Below are positions 51,252 to 63,000 of a stretch of 64,000 nucleotides of DNA, one piece after another. The stretch comes from Heliopora coerulea (taxonomy: Eukaryota; Cnidaria; Anthozoa; Scleralcyonacea; Helioporidae), in the NCBI GenBank assembly GCA_030142905.1, contig JASJOG010000196.1:248001-312000 (forward strand), read 5' to 3'. How positions within the stretch are numbered: the stretch's first letter is position 1; each line of letters starts with the position of its first letter. A program made the position numbers and the translations under genes. The notes beneath the pieces are model-generated. The model made no database searches. It saw only the letters and a program-made list of their open reading frames with translations, and was not told where the DNA came from.

Positions 51252-51402
51252 ATGGGAAAATTCGGTACGCAGTGCTGCGCTTTTGGCTGTAGTAAACGAA
51301 GAAAAATTGTGAAAGGAAACGACAACGCATCCCGAAGTGATAGTGAGGGACCTGGCGATCAAGGATCCAGGTTAAAAAGAAAGTTTCACGGACATTTCAC
51401 TG
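51252..51402 (+). CDS. Possible first exon of a THAP-type zinc finger protein (partial)
   Basis: ATG at 51252 opens MGKFGTQCCAFGCSKRRKIV, then an Asp/Ser/Gly-rich stretch and KRKFHGHF, ending at a strong donor TG|GTAAGTAT (51402/51403) in phase 1. The N-terminal C-C-x-x-x-C pattern followed by basic residues recalls the start of THAP zinc-coordinating domains, where the remaining Cys and His lie in the next exon. No downstream exon was recognised; the following sequence is repeat and transposon debris, so the gene may be broken. The start lies 318 bp from the DPP8/9 start on the other strand. Confidence 0.4.
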
Positions 51403-51429
51403 GTAAGTATGGGGTGTCATTACTGTCAA

Positions 51430-52240
51430 AATTATTATGTTTCGTTATTATCTACCGGTTCATTATTATACAGTTTTTCGTTATTATTATTCCCAAGTTC
51501 ATCATGATCATGCAATGTCTAGTTATTAATTTGCATTTCTTTGTTATTATTATACACTGATTTGTTAGTATTATGTACTGTTGATTTGCTATTATTATGT
51601 ACTGTTTCTTTATTATAAAGCATTGGTTTGTATTGTTACATACTGTTTCGTTATCATTGTGCAACTTTTCATTATTTGTACTGATTTGTTACCATTAGGC
51701 ACTGTTTCAGTATTATTTTGCAACGTTTCAAACTATTTATTATCATGGAAGTGAAACGTGGGCCATGACGGCGGAGCAGAGTGGGAGATTGGAACGTACG
51801 GAGATGAGGATGGTGAGACGGATGTGTGGTGTATCACTGAGGGATAGAGTGCCGAGTGCAGAGCTGAGGGAAAGAATGGGGATTGAGTCAGTGTCTGACA
51901 CCATGAAACGGAATAGGTTAAGATGGTTGGAACATGTGCTGTGGAAGGTTGATGATGATTGGGTGAAAAAGATCATGTTGTTTGAGGTGGAAGGTAAGAG
52001 AGGATGGGGAAGGCCAAAGATGACATGGAGCCAGGTGGTGGAAAGGGACATGAGAGAGTGCGGGTTGAAAAGGGAAGATGCGAAGGACAGCGAGAGGTGG
52101 AGAAGGCTGCTGTGTAGAGCCACTAGCCAACCCCTGTGTAAGCAGGGAAAACGGCCGTAAAACAACTGTTGTGTTGTTGTTTCAATATTATCATGCACTG
52201 TGGCATTATTATGCAGTGTTGTACTATTATCATCACCTAG
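51430..52240. repeat. Degenerate TTATTATGCACTGTTTCG-type minisatellite, split by a LINE fragment
   Basis: Units such as TTCGTTATTATTATNC, ATTATGTACTGTT and ATCATGCACTGT repeat irregularly at 51430-51740 and resume at about 52180-52235 after the LINE piece. The period is irregular, roughly 20-40 bp. Confidence 0.7.
51741..52160 (+). mobile_element. LINE ORF2 C-terminal fragment
   Basis: A plus-strand frame from about 51741 reads YHGSETWAMTAEQ, then RMVRRMCGVSLRDRV and RWLEHVLWK, with GRPKMTWSQVVERDM, and a stop at 52158-52160. This is the tail of reverse transcriptases of the LINE type (GSETW, then RRMLGISWRDR-like, RWxGHVLR-like, GRPxxRW). No RT catalytic motif is kept; it is a 5'-truncated copy. 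Confidence 0.85.
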
Positions 52241-52273
52241 CAAAATTTCATGTGTGTGTGAGTAGCTGGTACA

Positions 52274-53312
52274 TTGAGCAGGGCAGAAAGACAAACGAAC
52301 ATGGTGACAGATTTCACTGACGAGTTGAAAGACGTAATAACATCCAAATTAAGGGAGATTGTTTCTAATGTTTATAGTGCTGATAATTGCAACATAGCAG
52401 AAGAGCTTCAAGAAATTCAGAAGCTTGTCATTGTCTTAGACTCTTTGACAAGAATACCAGAAGAAATATTCCATTTGTTGAGTAGTGCATGGTCAATTTT
52501 AGAGTGCTCAGGGGGATGAACATCAGAGAAAATGCTGTTTTCACTGGATAACCAAGTAGACCAAAGTATGCAGTTAGCAAGGAACAGCTTGTGATGCTCC
52601 TAAAAACTAGGTTTAGTATTCATTCCATTTCACAGCTACTTTGTGTGAGTTCACAGACTGTGGAATGACAAATACAAGAATATGGTCTTTCAGTGCATTT
52701 CCCTTACACAGAAATACAAGATAGTCGGTTACAGTAGATGACATAGTGAGAGCAACTAAAAGAACAAATCCAAAATGTGGATCAAAAATGTTGATGGGAC
52801 ACCTTGGCTCAAGGGGTATATTCATCCCCAGACATCGTGTGAGAGAAGCTCTTTCATGAGTTGATCCCCAGGGAGTGGCCACTTGATGGTAGATGGCAAT
52901 TAAACAACATGTATACAATGGAACAAGGCCACTCAGACTCTGGCATTTTGGTGGTAATCATAAACTTGTCAAATGGTGTTTTGTTGTTCACAGGTGTGAG
53001 GATGGCTTCACACCTGTGTATTTACCCTGCAATGCTAACAATGAAGCTGCCACAGTATTCTAAAATTTCATAAAAGCAGTATAAAACTGGGGATTGCCCT
53101 CCAGAACCAGGTGTGGTGTTGTCAGGGAACTGAGAATGTGGATGGACTCGAATATCTTGGACTCTTTAGCAGAGAATGACTTATGGTGCTTACATTCTGC
53201 ATTCCTTCATCACATAAACCATTGCTTGGATGAATGGTCTGCTGCCTGGTTGAGACATCCCATGTCCACAGCAAACAACTATACACCCCTTCAGCTTTGG
53301 GTCCAAGGTTAA
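52274..53312 (+). pseudogene. Broken integrase-core (DDE) transposase-like gene
   Basis: The first frame (to 52519) has ELQEIQKLVIVLDSLTR and IPEEIFHLLSSAWSIL. After a frame change come GRPKYAVSKEQL and QEYGLSVHFPY, a degenerate middle with several stops (52670-52860), DSGILVVIINLSNG near 52940, and then NILDSLAENDLWCLHSAFLH with LDEWSAAWLRHPMSTANN and LQLWVQG ending at 53312. This order (N-terminal helical part, HTH with GRP, integrase core, NILDPLxxxDLFxLHxVF-like end) matches a family of large integrase-domain proteins common in cnidarian and fish genomes. Multiple stops, shifts and deletions show it is dead. Confidence 0.7.
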
Positions 53313-53365
53313 TTGATGACATATGAAGAAGGTACCAATCCCATTGAAGTAACTGACATGTATGG

Positions 53366-53675
53366 TATGGCACAACCTTCGTCTGGTTGTGCGGCGCTTG
53401 TTCGTGAATTGAGTAGATTCCACTCAAGGGACTGTATCTTTCTTTTATTTCACTCTCTCTGCACGCTTCCCTCTGACTTCTCTTCACACCTTACGAATAC
53501 TTTACAACCTTCTTCGACGGTATCCAAAAGACAAGTGCCAAACCTGGCCCTTGGGGTCAAGGTCTAGGTTGGCTTACAGTGGTTCTTTGTTGTCCATTAT
53601 AAGTGTTCCGCAGCGAGAGTCATGTTTTTACAATTGATTATTTGTTACTAATTTAATTAAAACTATTCTGCCACA
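53366..53675 (-). repeat. 3' LTR of the BEL/Pao element
   Basis: About 310 bp similar to 56984-57275, both ending (plus strand) with ACTATTCTGCCACA and carrying GCGGCGCTTGTTCGTGAATT near the other end. The two LTRs differ at many positions and by small indels, so the insertion is old. Confidence 0.85.
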
Positions 53676-53699
53676 CACTCCCCACCTTGACGAGCACCG

Positions 53700-54725
53700 C
53701 TAGTCAATCATTCCTCTCATTTTCCAGTCTGCATCCAATGCTGCCGCTCTTCTCGGTCTCTTTTCTCTCTCACTGGTTTGTCTCGTTACTTTCTCCTTCT
53801 GCTCTCGGTTCATCACGCCATTCTCTAGCTTCACTTCCAATGGAAAGAGTTTCTGCACTGGCCGGCTTAAACGGTGTGCTTTCCCCTTCGAAATCACTCT
53901 AACCCTTGCACCTCTCGTTTCGCCATCCTTGCCCTTAACCAATTCCTCCACCACTGCCATTTTCCAACTACTCCGTTTCTTGTTGTCTTCGTAAACAACA
54001 ACGTCTCCGACCTCCATGTTTAACTTCCCCACTTTCCTACCTCGATGGAATTCCCTCAAATCTACCAAGTATTCTCTGCGCCACCTATTCCAGAAATGCC
54101 GCTTCTTCTCCGTCAGATACCGAAACCTCTTGTTACAATCCGTGTCCTCATCTGTCGCCACATCCTCTCCTCCTTCCTCATCAGGCATAGTTTTAAGTCT
54201 TCTGCTGTAAATCAGATGTGATGGAGTTAAGACCTCGTAACCCACTTCACTGTACTCGTATGTCAGTGGCCTCGAATTTAACGTACCCTCAATTTCCACT
54301 AAAGTGGTCAACAACTCATCGTAAGTCAACCTTGCATTCTGAAGAACCTTTCTCAAACAGCGTTTTACACACCTAACCATTCTTTCAAAGAAGCCCCCCA
54401 CCATGGTGCTCTTTCCAAATTAAATCGCCAGTTTATCCTCGAAGTTTCCAAATATCCTCGCACTTCGTTGCTGTTATACAGCCTTTTCAATGCCTTTTCG
54501 CTAGCTCTGAACGTCTTTGCATTATCAGAAATGATCAACTTTGGCGTCCCCATTCGAGGTGAGAACCTTCTCAGGCAACGCAAAAATTGTGGGGCAGATA
54601 AATCGGTCACAAGATCAAGGTATATCGGTCTACTAACGCAGCAAGAAAATGGGGCTACATAGACCTTATCCATGTGTCCTTTCTCACCCTTCACGAACAA
54701 CGGTCCTGCAAAGTCTACGCCGGTT
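53700..54725 (-). pseudogene. BEL/Pao integrase region, frameshifted
   Basis: Two frames overlap near 54365-54404. The first has GVDFAGPLFVKGEKG, YLDLVTDLS and SDNAKTF (second catalytic Asp); the second has GGFFERMV (catalytic Glu region) and then a C-terminal DUF5641-like part with VGDVVVYEDNKKRSSWKM and VRVISKGKAHRLSRPVQKLF. The frameshift separates the catalytic residues, so the integrase is inactive as encoded. Confidence 0.8.
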
Positions 54726-54763
54726 TTTGAAAATGCTGCTGCTTCTTTTACTCTAAACTCTGG

Positions 54764-55699
54764 TTATTCTAAACGAATAACCGCCTTGTGAGGTAAATAG
54801 TGAATCTTTCCTGTCTTTTCTAATTCGCTCACTCCTTCCACTATACCAAACTTTAACTGATCCTTAATTATTGCGTCATACTCCCTTAACAATTCTTGCT
54901 CCTTTTTAAGCTTCGCTATTTGCCCCTTCATTCTTGCAAAACTATTTGCGTAATTCGTAGGCAACACCTCATGACCTTGTTTCCATGGTAGCCCCACTGA
55001 GTACCTCGCCCCATCGAAGGAAATCTTGTCAACTAAGCCCTCGTGCACGGTATCTACTTCTTTAATTCCAAGAGTCTGTAAATCCCACAGCTTACGTACG
55101 CTGACGTCCAGTCCCCTAACACTCGTATTCTCTTGCGCCACGAAGTTGACGCGCACCGCTTCATCGACAGGCTTTCCTTTCATCGGACCTGATAAAACCC
55201 AACCTAAAGATGTTTCGATCGCCACTGGTTCATCAATTCCGCTTCTAACGATCTTCCCACTCCGAAATGACCAAAGATTATCTGCTCCTACCAAAACATC
55301 TATTTCTAACACCTCCTTGTCCTTACAAACGTCGGAAAGCCACAAGTTTTTTAGACGAGCATAATCTACCTTTACAGTTTCGAAATGTTCGTCCCTGACC
55401 TGGGATATCTCCGCAACAATATACACCTCAAACCTCCCTCCACAACCTCTTCCGACAGGTTCAATTTCCACGCTAACAGCACTTTGCAGTCCACTCTTTT
55501 TCACTGACTGCCCAAACGTCGTAATCTCCAACCATTCCTTCCTTAATTCTTTGAGCGCCACCTCTGTCGCGCTCTTCACCGTGACAAAGGATTTTTGACC
55601 ACCCGAATCAAAGAGAACACGTACCCTTTTTCTTTTCTCACCTTTCATAATACCTTGGGCCGTTTGCAATGCAACTCTACCCCCTGTTTTGACGGACAA
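54764..55699 (-). pseudogene. BEL/Pao aspartic protease and start of reverse transcriptase region
   Basis: Open for 311 codons. VRVLFDSGGQKSFV is the retropepsin-type active site (D-S-G) of the Pao protease (DUF1758). Later come LWSFRSGKIVR and IETSLGWVLSGP, typical Pao linker motifs, then HYLPHKAVIRLE, after which the frame stops where the RT palm should begin. Confidence 0.8.
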
Positions 55700-56832
55700 C
55701 TTCTGCCCTTCTCACCTTCCTTTTTAATCACTTCCTTCAATTTCCAACAAATAGACTTATGGTGCTCTCCCTCACATTCACTACAATTAATGCGTGACGC
55801 ACAATTACGGGCCAAATGACCTTTACAAATACATCTAAAACATCTATTATACTTGCGTAATATTGTTCTTCGTTCACTCGGGTCGGCCACTTTTTTACAG
55901 TCTTCATGTCTGTGCTTTCTTCGACAAAATGCACAGCTGCCGTCTTCTCCCTTTTTGTGAAGAAGGTACTCGTTGTCGTAGGATATTTCTGTCCTCTGCC
56001 CCTTGGTGTCTCTTCCGTCGTCGCATGGCTTTCTCGTAGTTCCACCTCCTTAAATAAGGCTTCGACTAAATCTTTCGTTGACCATTTCAGGTAATCGGCA
56101 CCTCGTGTTATCGTTAATCCGACCGCCTCAGGAAGTTTGTTCAGGATTGCTGGCACAACGATTGAAGAATAGGTGTTGACATCGACTTTGAGCGCCTCCG
56201 GTGCTCGGTAGTTAGTCTCAATGGTGTCAAATAGTGATCTAAGCCGTCTTGTGTCTCGCTCGTTGAACACGGGTTTTGCGTTCATCATTTCACTGATGTG
56301 CGCTCGTTGGATAACGTCCTGTCTGCCAAAAAAAGTCGTTTAAGTAACTCGATTGCGGTCTCGTAGTTTGCGCTTGTCAGTGAAAATCCGCCAGTGGCAG
56401 ATTTGGCCGGTTCTTCCAAAAGTCCTCTCAAATAGGTGAACTTGTCTATATCGGACAATTTTCCATTCCGATGGATTGCGCTTTCGAACGAATCCCAAAA
56501 TTCTGTCCAGTCTTGCACTCGTCCACTGAACTTCGGGACTTCCAGTTTGGGCAGTTTCATTCGAACGGTCGTACTCGCAATTGGAAGTGACGTGCTCTTT
56601 GAGACCCTTGATCATTCGCTTCGGGCGATGTGAGTGTTTTCGACTGCTGGCGTAAAGTGCAGTCTATCGCAGCAATACCACCATGGATTTCATTTTTAAT
56701 CTCGGACGATTCTTCGATCTCCCTTTCTATCGCGTCTTCTTCCTCGGTCAATTCAAGGATTTGTTCATCAAGTCTTGAAATGGTCTCGATCTTTTCTGTC
56801 GACGTTAACTTGAGTTGTTTTAACGCAGTCAC
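55645..56832 (-). pseudogene. BEL/Pao gag region, frameshifted
   Basis: Three minus-strand frames in series: a coiled-coil N-terminus with EQILELTEEEDAIEREIEES (56832-56557); the DUF1759 core KLPKLEVPKFSGRVQDWTEF and YLRGLLEEPA (56560-56285); then DUF1759 continuing with LRSLFDTIETNYRAPEAL and LPEAVGLTITRG (56288-55737). Zinc knuckles CFRCICKGHLARNC and CSECEGEHHKSIC lie in a further frame at 55890-55645. Each junction is a frameshift. Confidence 0.8.
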
Positions 56833-56960
56833 ATCGTCTGGCTTAAAGCTACTGACTATTTCTTTTACTTTCGAGAGTTGCTTTCGTGACGTACGCTCGA
56901 TACCCTTTCCTCGATCTTGTTTTCTTGGTCAATTTGGACATTCTGTATTGTGAATCTACT

Positions 56961-56981
56961 CGAATCCGGCTCGAAGGACCA
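56961..56981 (-). other. Primer binding site matching tRNA-Tyr 3' end
   Basis: On the plus strand these 21 bases are identical to the 3' end of metazoan tRNA-Tyr including CCA (ending GGCTCGAAGGACCA), so the element RNA (minus strand) is complementary to it. It lies 2 bp from the 5' LTR, where a primer site should be. Confidence 0.75.
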
Positions 56982-56983
56982 TG

Positions 56984-57275
56984 TGTCGCACAACCTTCGC
57001 ATATTTTTGCGGCGCTTGTTCGTGAATTCAGTAGATTCCACTAGGGACTGTATCTATCTTTTATTTCACTCTCCCCGTACGCTTCCTTCTGACTTCTCTT
57101 CACCTTACGAATACTTTACAACCTGCTTCGACGCTATCCAAGGGACAAGTGCCAAGCCTAGCCTTTAGGGTCAAGGTCCAGGTTGTCTTACAATGGTTCC
57201 TTGTTGTCCAATATAATGACTTGTTGTTTACAACAGGTTCTTTGTTACTAATTTAATTAAAACTATTCTGCCACA
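56984..57275 (-). repeat. 5' LTR of the BEL/Pao element
   Basis: About 292 bp, minus strand TGTGGCAGAATAGT to TTGTGCGACA, with TG/CA termini. Similar throughout to 53366-53675. Confidence 0.85.
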
Positions 57276-60026
57276 TAAAGCTCACTATAATAACTTTAAG
57301 CGTAGTTCAGCACAAAATTTCATTTCAAGGTATGCTTCTGAATGCTAAGACTTACCGTCTTATTAAGCTGTACTCTTTCCTTTTCACCTCAAATTCACAA
57401 GCCGAAACCTTTTGGCGATCGATCCCTTGAGATTCAACCCACAAAGGTACAGCGGCCATGTTTGAGCTTACATACGATAACAAACCAATGAGATTCTTTT
57501 CTTTAGACCACGTGGCCACAACGACGTCACAAGTAAACTGTACGTAAATCCAGGAAGTTCGAGAAAAAATGGCGAATTAGAATTCCAAGAATGCCTATAA
57601 AGTCCACGGTACGAGTAATAATCAGCGGAATTGCCATAGATTATTTCCTGAGGATGGTGTAGACGTCGTTCGAGCGTAAAGAGAGAGAAAGAACGGGCAA
57701 ATTCATACCCTATGGACCTGACTTTTTGGCACAAACAAACATGGTTTCTAGCAATAAACTTGTGGTTATTGGTAATTCAGGATACCGGACGTCCCACAGA
57801 CAAACCCTGAGAGTTGGCCAGTCAAGTACTGATTCCAAATCTTTGAAGTATGGGCAAGGTCTCCCACTTGGAGGACCGTAGTACAGTTCCAGAAAGGTGT
57901 TCTCTGGATGTAATTTCAGCGAAAAGGCAGCTAGTGCAAAAGTTTGCCCCAAACACGGCAGTTAAAATGAAATTCTAGTCACGACTGAAGTTTTTTTCTT
58001 ATTTTATTCAACCGGTCTCTGGTTGGTATCATCTGGCGTAGTTTCATGTCTCTAAAGATACAAGATTGGCGAGTCCGCGTAAAGAAATATGTTCTAGTAT
58101 TCACATCGACGTTGTAAGATGGGAAAATTATTAGTTCATATTTAATTTGGCTGTTAACGCCAGTACGAAGTATGTTTGTTCTGGGGTTTTTCAGTGGATT
58201 ACAAGTTAAAATAAAATGTTCTGAAAACTAATGATACAAAACTGATCTACACGCCCAAGCTCCAACTGTCTGCTAAATGGCTGTCATCCATCGAATTGTG
58301 ATACACCAACGCTTGTTTATATTTCGCTAAAAGATCTGAAAGAAAGAAAAGGAATTTTTTGAATACCTCCAGTAACCTACAAGGGAACGGAAAGATTCAA
58401 ACTTCCTCATTTTCCCCTTTCTTCTTTACCCTCACAAAATAAATCATGTCATCCACTCAATTATCCTTTCGTTTGCTTTATCACTTATCACTTTATCTTT
58501 ATCCTCGTTCTCACCTTCCATCTCATCCTTGCAATTATTGCCTCTACCCTTGCAGTTACTTTCACCAAGACCCTTACCATCACCATCACTAATACCCTCA
58601 CAATCACCTTCACCATAACCTTCACAATCATCGATACCTTCACAATCACCATCACGCTAACCTTCACCAATACTCTCACCATCAACTTCACCATTCCCCT
58701 CACCATGGTAGGTTATCTTAGTTTTTTGCTCAATAATTTTAATAAGACTACCAAATTTTATGTCCATGCGAGCACCTAGGAAAGACCTTCTTCGAGGCCA
58801 ATTGCCCCTCGCGCAGTGCGTTGTTTCCGTGCATAAAAGATCGGTGTGTGATTGTAATGCTGAACCACATCCTGAACTTTTCTAGTACAATCCTCGCTCC
58901 TCCGTAACCCAGCCAGTCTGAAAAGCTTAACAAAGTATTTCACAGTAACAACTCATGCCTATTAGTTAATTCAACAGTTTATGCTCGCAAACATTCACCA
59001 TGGATCAACCAAAAAATTAGGCGAAGCTATCTAGGGTAAAGAGAAAAGGACATTTTCACGACAGCAGAGCACAACGAGTTTGTATAAAAATCATTTTTAT
59101 TTCAATTATTTAAAAAACTAATTTAAAATATTCCACGTACAAAGGCTACCTTGCACCACATTATAAAATGATTCATTAAGGATATCACAACCCCAAACAT
59201 TAATTGAAAAAATATGCAACAGTTATATTTTTTTTCCATGAAAAATAAGTATCTGAGCACAGCACGGTATAAATCAGCGAATAATTCTCCGAATTCTGAT
59301 TGTATCAAGGAAACAAGATTAAAACAATGCAAAAATAATTCTAAAATTCTGTCCAGGTTGTTGTATTGTAGATGGAAGAGTTGAGTATTTGCGAGTGGAG
59401 TTAAGTTTAAGTTAAAAAAGAAATGTTTGATATACGTATGCATGATAGATTTATCTTGAATGTTAATATTTTATCACGTAGTAAATCAAGCTAAGAAGTA
59501 GTCTTTAGTAGTTTGAGGTCAATGCGAATGAAGTAAGCACGAAAGCAAGTAAGTCGCGAACCATGAAGTATAAAAACCTAAAAGTTCTACACTTTCATTT
59601 TATGAACTTTGTTTGTGTTTGGTTGACGATCATTTCCTAAGAATCACGGTACAAGAAGAAGAATAGCTTTCTCTATTGTCTGAACTCTGAGTACCCAGGT
59701 ATTTGCCCTTTGTTCTTAGGCTTAGTTAACTCAAGTTAGAACACTAGAGTTTGTTTCATTCATGAGAATATTCATTTAAAGCGTTTGTACTTCCTTCGCT
59801 CGTGCTTTCATAAAATTTACAATTTTTGAGGTTAACTGTCAACAAAAATCTCCCCGGTTAGTGTAGTTAAGGTATTAAATCTCTCTAGGTGAGTAACAGT
59901 ATTTTCAATGTATGATAATTTTGTTAGTGCAAGCCAAGTTATCAAGTTAAACATGTTGTACTCTATCAGTAAAGGCACTGGACAACGTGAAGGCATTGGA
60001 CTACATGAATGCTGCCCTCCTGCTCT
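57276..60026. other. 3' flank of the ZO-1 gene, nothing firm
   Basis: No convincing gene. The 80-codon minus frame at 57710-57952 lacks an ATG and splice support. AT-rich in 59080-59480. The ZO-1 3' UTR should start at 60026 and run leftwards. Confidence 0.4.
58490..58710. repeat. Degenerate TTCACCATCACAATCACC hexamer-type repeat
   Basis: Plus-strand stretch of imperfect ACCNTC and TCACNA hexamers. On the minus strand it gives a Val/Met/Lys-rich frame that is an artefact. Confidence 0.8.
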
Positions 60027-63000
60027 CTAGAAGTGGTCCACAAGAACCGAAACGCTGTTACTTCCAACTTTACATTGTTGATCAGTGCGACCTGCCAAGC
60101 TTGTGTTTTTCCATTGCGTAGGCTGACCTAGAATACGAGAATTAAGAAAATGGCGGAGTGAACTTGAGGACTTACGGTCGTGATATAAAGATCTATATAT
60201 GATACAACGTGGAAAGAAATGCCTACAGATTTTTCTCTTCACAAGAAGCCAGAATGAGGAAGGGAAATTGTGACTATGAACAATAAAGTGAATCCCCTCT
60301 CTAAAGAAACCTCACTGCACGATCATTACTTGCAACTCTGCAGATTATGTAATAATTACCTGAAGCTGTGTCGCTGGATTTAAGCGCAAATGACCATCCT
60401 TCAGGCGTCATGGAGGCTGAGTGAGGTAAGCGGAGTTCAACTGGCTTGAGAAATCTTGTACCGTGAGGTCCACACATCACAAGAGGACTGAGGAGAGTTT
60501 CTCCTGGAAAGGAAGAGTATAGATTTAGGGTAGGATAGTTCACCTTTATCCTCTCTTGCTCGGCTGCGTCAGACTTGACTATTTTACTTAGGCTAAAGCT
60601 ACAAGATTTTTCTTCTGAACCGAGAGATGTATGGGCCGGGAAAGAGTTAAAATAATACAAACATTCCCTCTAAGATTGAGCGTTCCTTAAAGACATTCAA
60701 CATTCCTAATGTAGAGTCAATCACTACGATCTTAAACTTTCACTGTGAGGGAGCGTTTCTTATCGATAAACTACCTTTCTAAAATAAAGCCAACCACTAA
60801 ATATTAAATCAGAAAAGAAGGCTTCTCCACTTAGCGATTCTTAGACTAAAAAGTTAACCAGAAATCCGCCAAGGTTACTAACCACGGGAGGTAAAAAATT
60901 TACATTACGACAAGCACAAACTTAACGAATCTTACCTTTATCAGTATCTAAAGGAGGTAGCATCGAGTTGTCCTTGCAGACCTTGAAATAAATCTCTTGT
61001 TCGACACCTGCTGGTATTGCTCCCGAGGGAACATAGATGCTCACCCCAGTTTCCTCTGACGTCAGAGTCCCACCACGGTAATTAAAAGTGCCGCGGGCGG
61101 TGGCAACTACCGTGGGCTCATCGTCACCAACCGACTCGAAGTCACTAAACACAAAAACGTGTTTTTGAGATCCAGTGTTGGTTGGTCGGTCTGTGCAGGT
61201 TTCCGAGAATTCAAACGAGACCGCATGTTTCCGTGAATTGGCAGTGTTCTGAGAAACACGTTATCTCTTCCGCCACAGTGCAAAGTGATTGAGAAGTAAA
61301 TTGACGGCAGCTCAGCTGTTTTGGATGGTGAATGAGAGCGAGCAATACTACGATATCCCACATTGTTGTCTTTGTTAGTAATTAGTTTGGATAGTCTTAA
61401 CAAATGTAATAAGTTTGTCACTGTTAAAAATCACACCTTTAACATGGTTCATATGAATCATTAACACAAATCAGTTAAGTTTATCAAATCACTGGTTTAA
61501 TCATAACCAAAACCATTTTCTCACACAACGAAGGTGATTATCAGTCTGATATTATTACAGCCAAAACCTGAGATCAACGATAGCTCTCTGACATTTACTA
61601 CAAACCTCAAAATCACTTCTTTACAATTCTAACTCTCCATTCAAAAACCTCTGAAATTGGATATCACGCAATGCGTAGCACAGCGCAGAAACCCTATCAA
61701 AATACAACCTGTCTTGAAAATGTTCGAGTTGATAGATTGAATATTAATAGTCATTTTGGAGGCTTAAAATCGAGGTGAACCGAGAGTTTACGTTACGCAA
61801 TGCTTTGAGGGAATGCAGTGCATGTGAATTTAGCAGGTTAGGATTATCAGTGGATATCATGTGGTTCTGATGAGTGTTAGTGGTTAGTTATGGACAGCTC
61901 TCCATTATATAAAACTTTGGTTGTTATTTTAAGATACTCCATAGCGTGCTTCCACCACGCTTTAAGAATCATTTCAAATAAACTAATAATCACCTTGCAT
62001 TGTGGGAGAAACAAAGAGCACAAAAACACACGATGACGTAATGTACTGTTTTCGGAATAACTCAAGTTCAGCCCATCAAGCGGTCCCTACCTCTATACTG
62101 CAATGCATTATGGTAGAAAACTTGGCGGAACTGGAACCAGTCTCGCGTCAAAATATGAAGCGGGTTAAACGTAGGTAGTACTAGTGAAATCTGTGGACAG
62201 TGGAACGAGGATTTTGCTGAATGATTGGACCCAGGAGTGAAGCCAAAAACTCCGAACATATAGGCCTTTTTGGTAATCAGCTTTAGGATATTGCTCAATT
62301 AACAGGCGAGTATGGAAGACAAACGGATAGCCAGTAGTCCGCGCAATGGCCTGAAACTAACAGCCAAAAATGCCCATCACCTCCGGCCATGTTGGCCTTA
62401 ATTTTAGTCCTAGTCGTTCTAGTATAATTAAAGGTCAAAGGTGGTACTATGATCCCGTATTGGATCCAGTTCAGCCAAGTTTTCCAAATTAACAGACATA
62501 TAAGTGACACAGTATACATCAAACTTCTGCTTTATCTCGCAATATCAACTACGATTGTGCACTAGACACACTCCCTCAAGCTGATAAGTGATCTAAATTT
62601 TAACATTTCAAACAAACTATGGACCATTTACATCGAATTACGTACCGAAGGACCATATTGTGGGACAACCAAAATTAGACGAACTTAATTTCGCGCCTAC
62701 GCAGTAAGAAACTGTATAATAGCTTTATGTTCCGTGATCTTACCTCGTGGCTTCACGGCTTGGATCGTCGTAGTCCGTCGTCGGATTACGGTAAGCGGTG
62801 CTTCCGTAGCGATACGTTGCGCTTTCGGGTACTGGCTCTTGGTACTCGTCGTTGTATTGTCGGCCCTCGGCCGGGGGATAGTCGGGTGTAGTTCGGCGGA
62901 ATTCGGTGTAGGATGAGGAAGATTGGGTCCCAAACGGTCGTGGATACATGCTGGAATATGGTTTTGGGCGAGGTGGTGGTAGGTCGTCTGCAGGTGGAGG

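Larger units (their letters stand above)
53366..57275 (-). mobile_element. Internally deleted BEL/Pao LTR retrotransposon
   Basis: Minus-strand element of 3.9 kb with two LTRs (5' LTR 57275-56984, 3' LTR 53675-53366), a tRNA-Tyr primer site, a purine tract (minus AGGTGGGGAGTG, 53676-53687) and gag, protease and integrase remnants in BEL/Pao order. RT and RNase H are gone: the frame stops just after the YLPHKAV segment that normally opens the RT region (about 54770) and integrase-region sequence follows at once. Several frameshifts break the rest. No matching 5-bp target duplication is evident. Confidence 0.88.

Noticed and set aside
57710..57952. Minus-strand 80-codon frame as an exon
   Set aside because: Starts at a non-ATG codon, has no clear acceptor, and no family resemblance was seen.
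58488..58706. Val/Met/Lys-rich minus-strand frame
   Set aside because: Artefact of a degenerate hexamer repeat.
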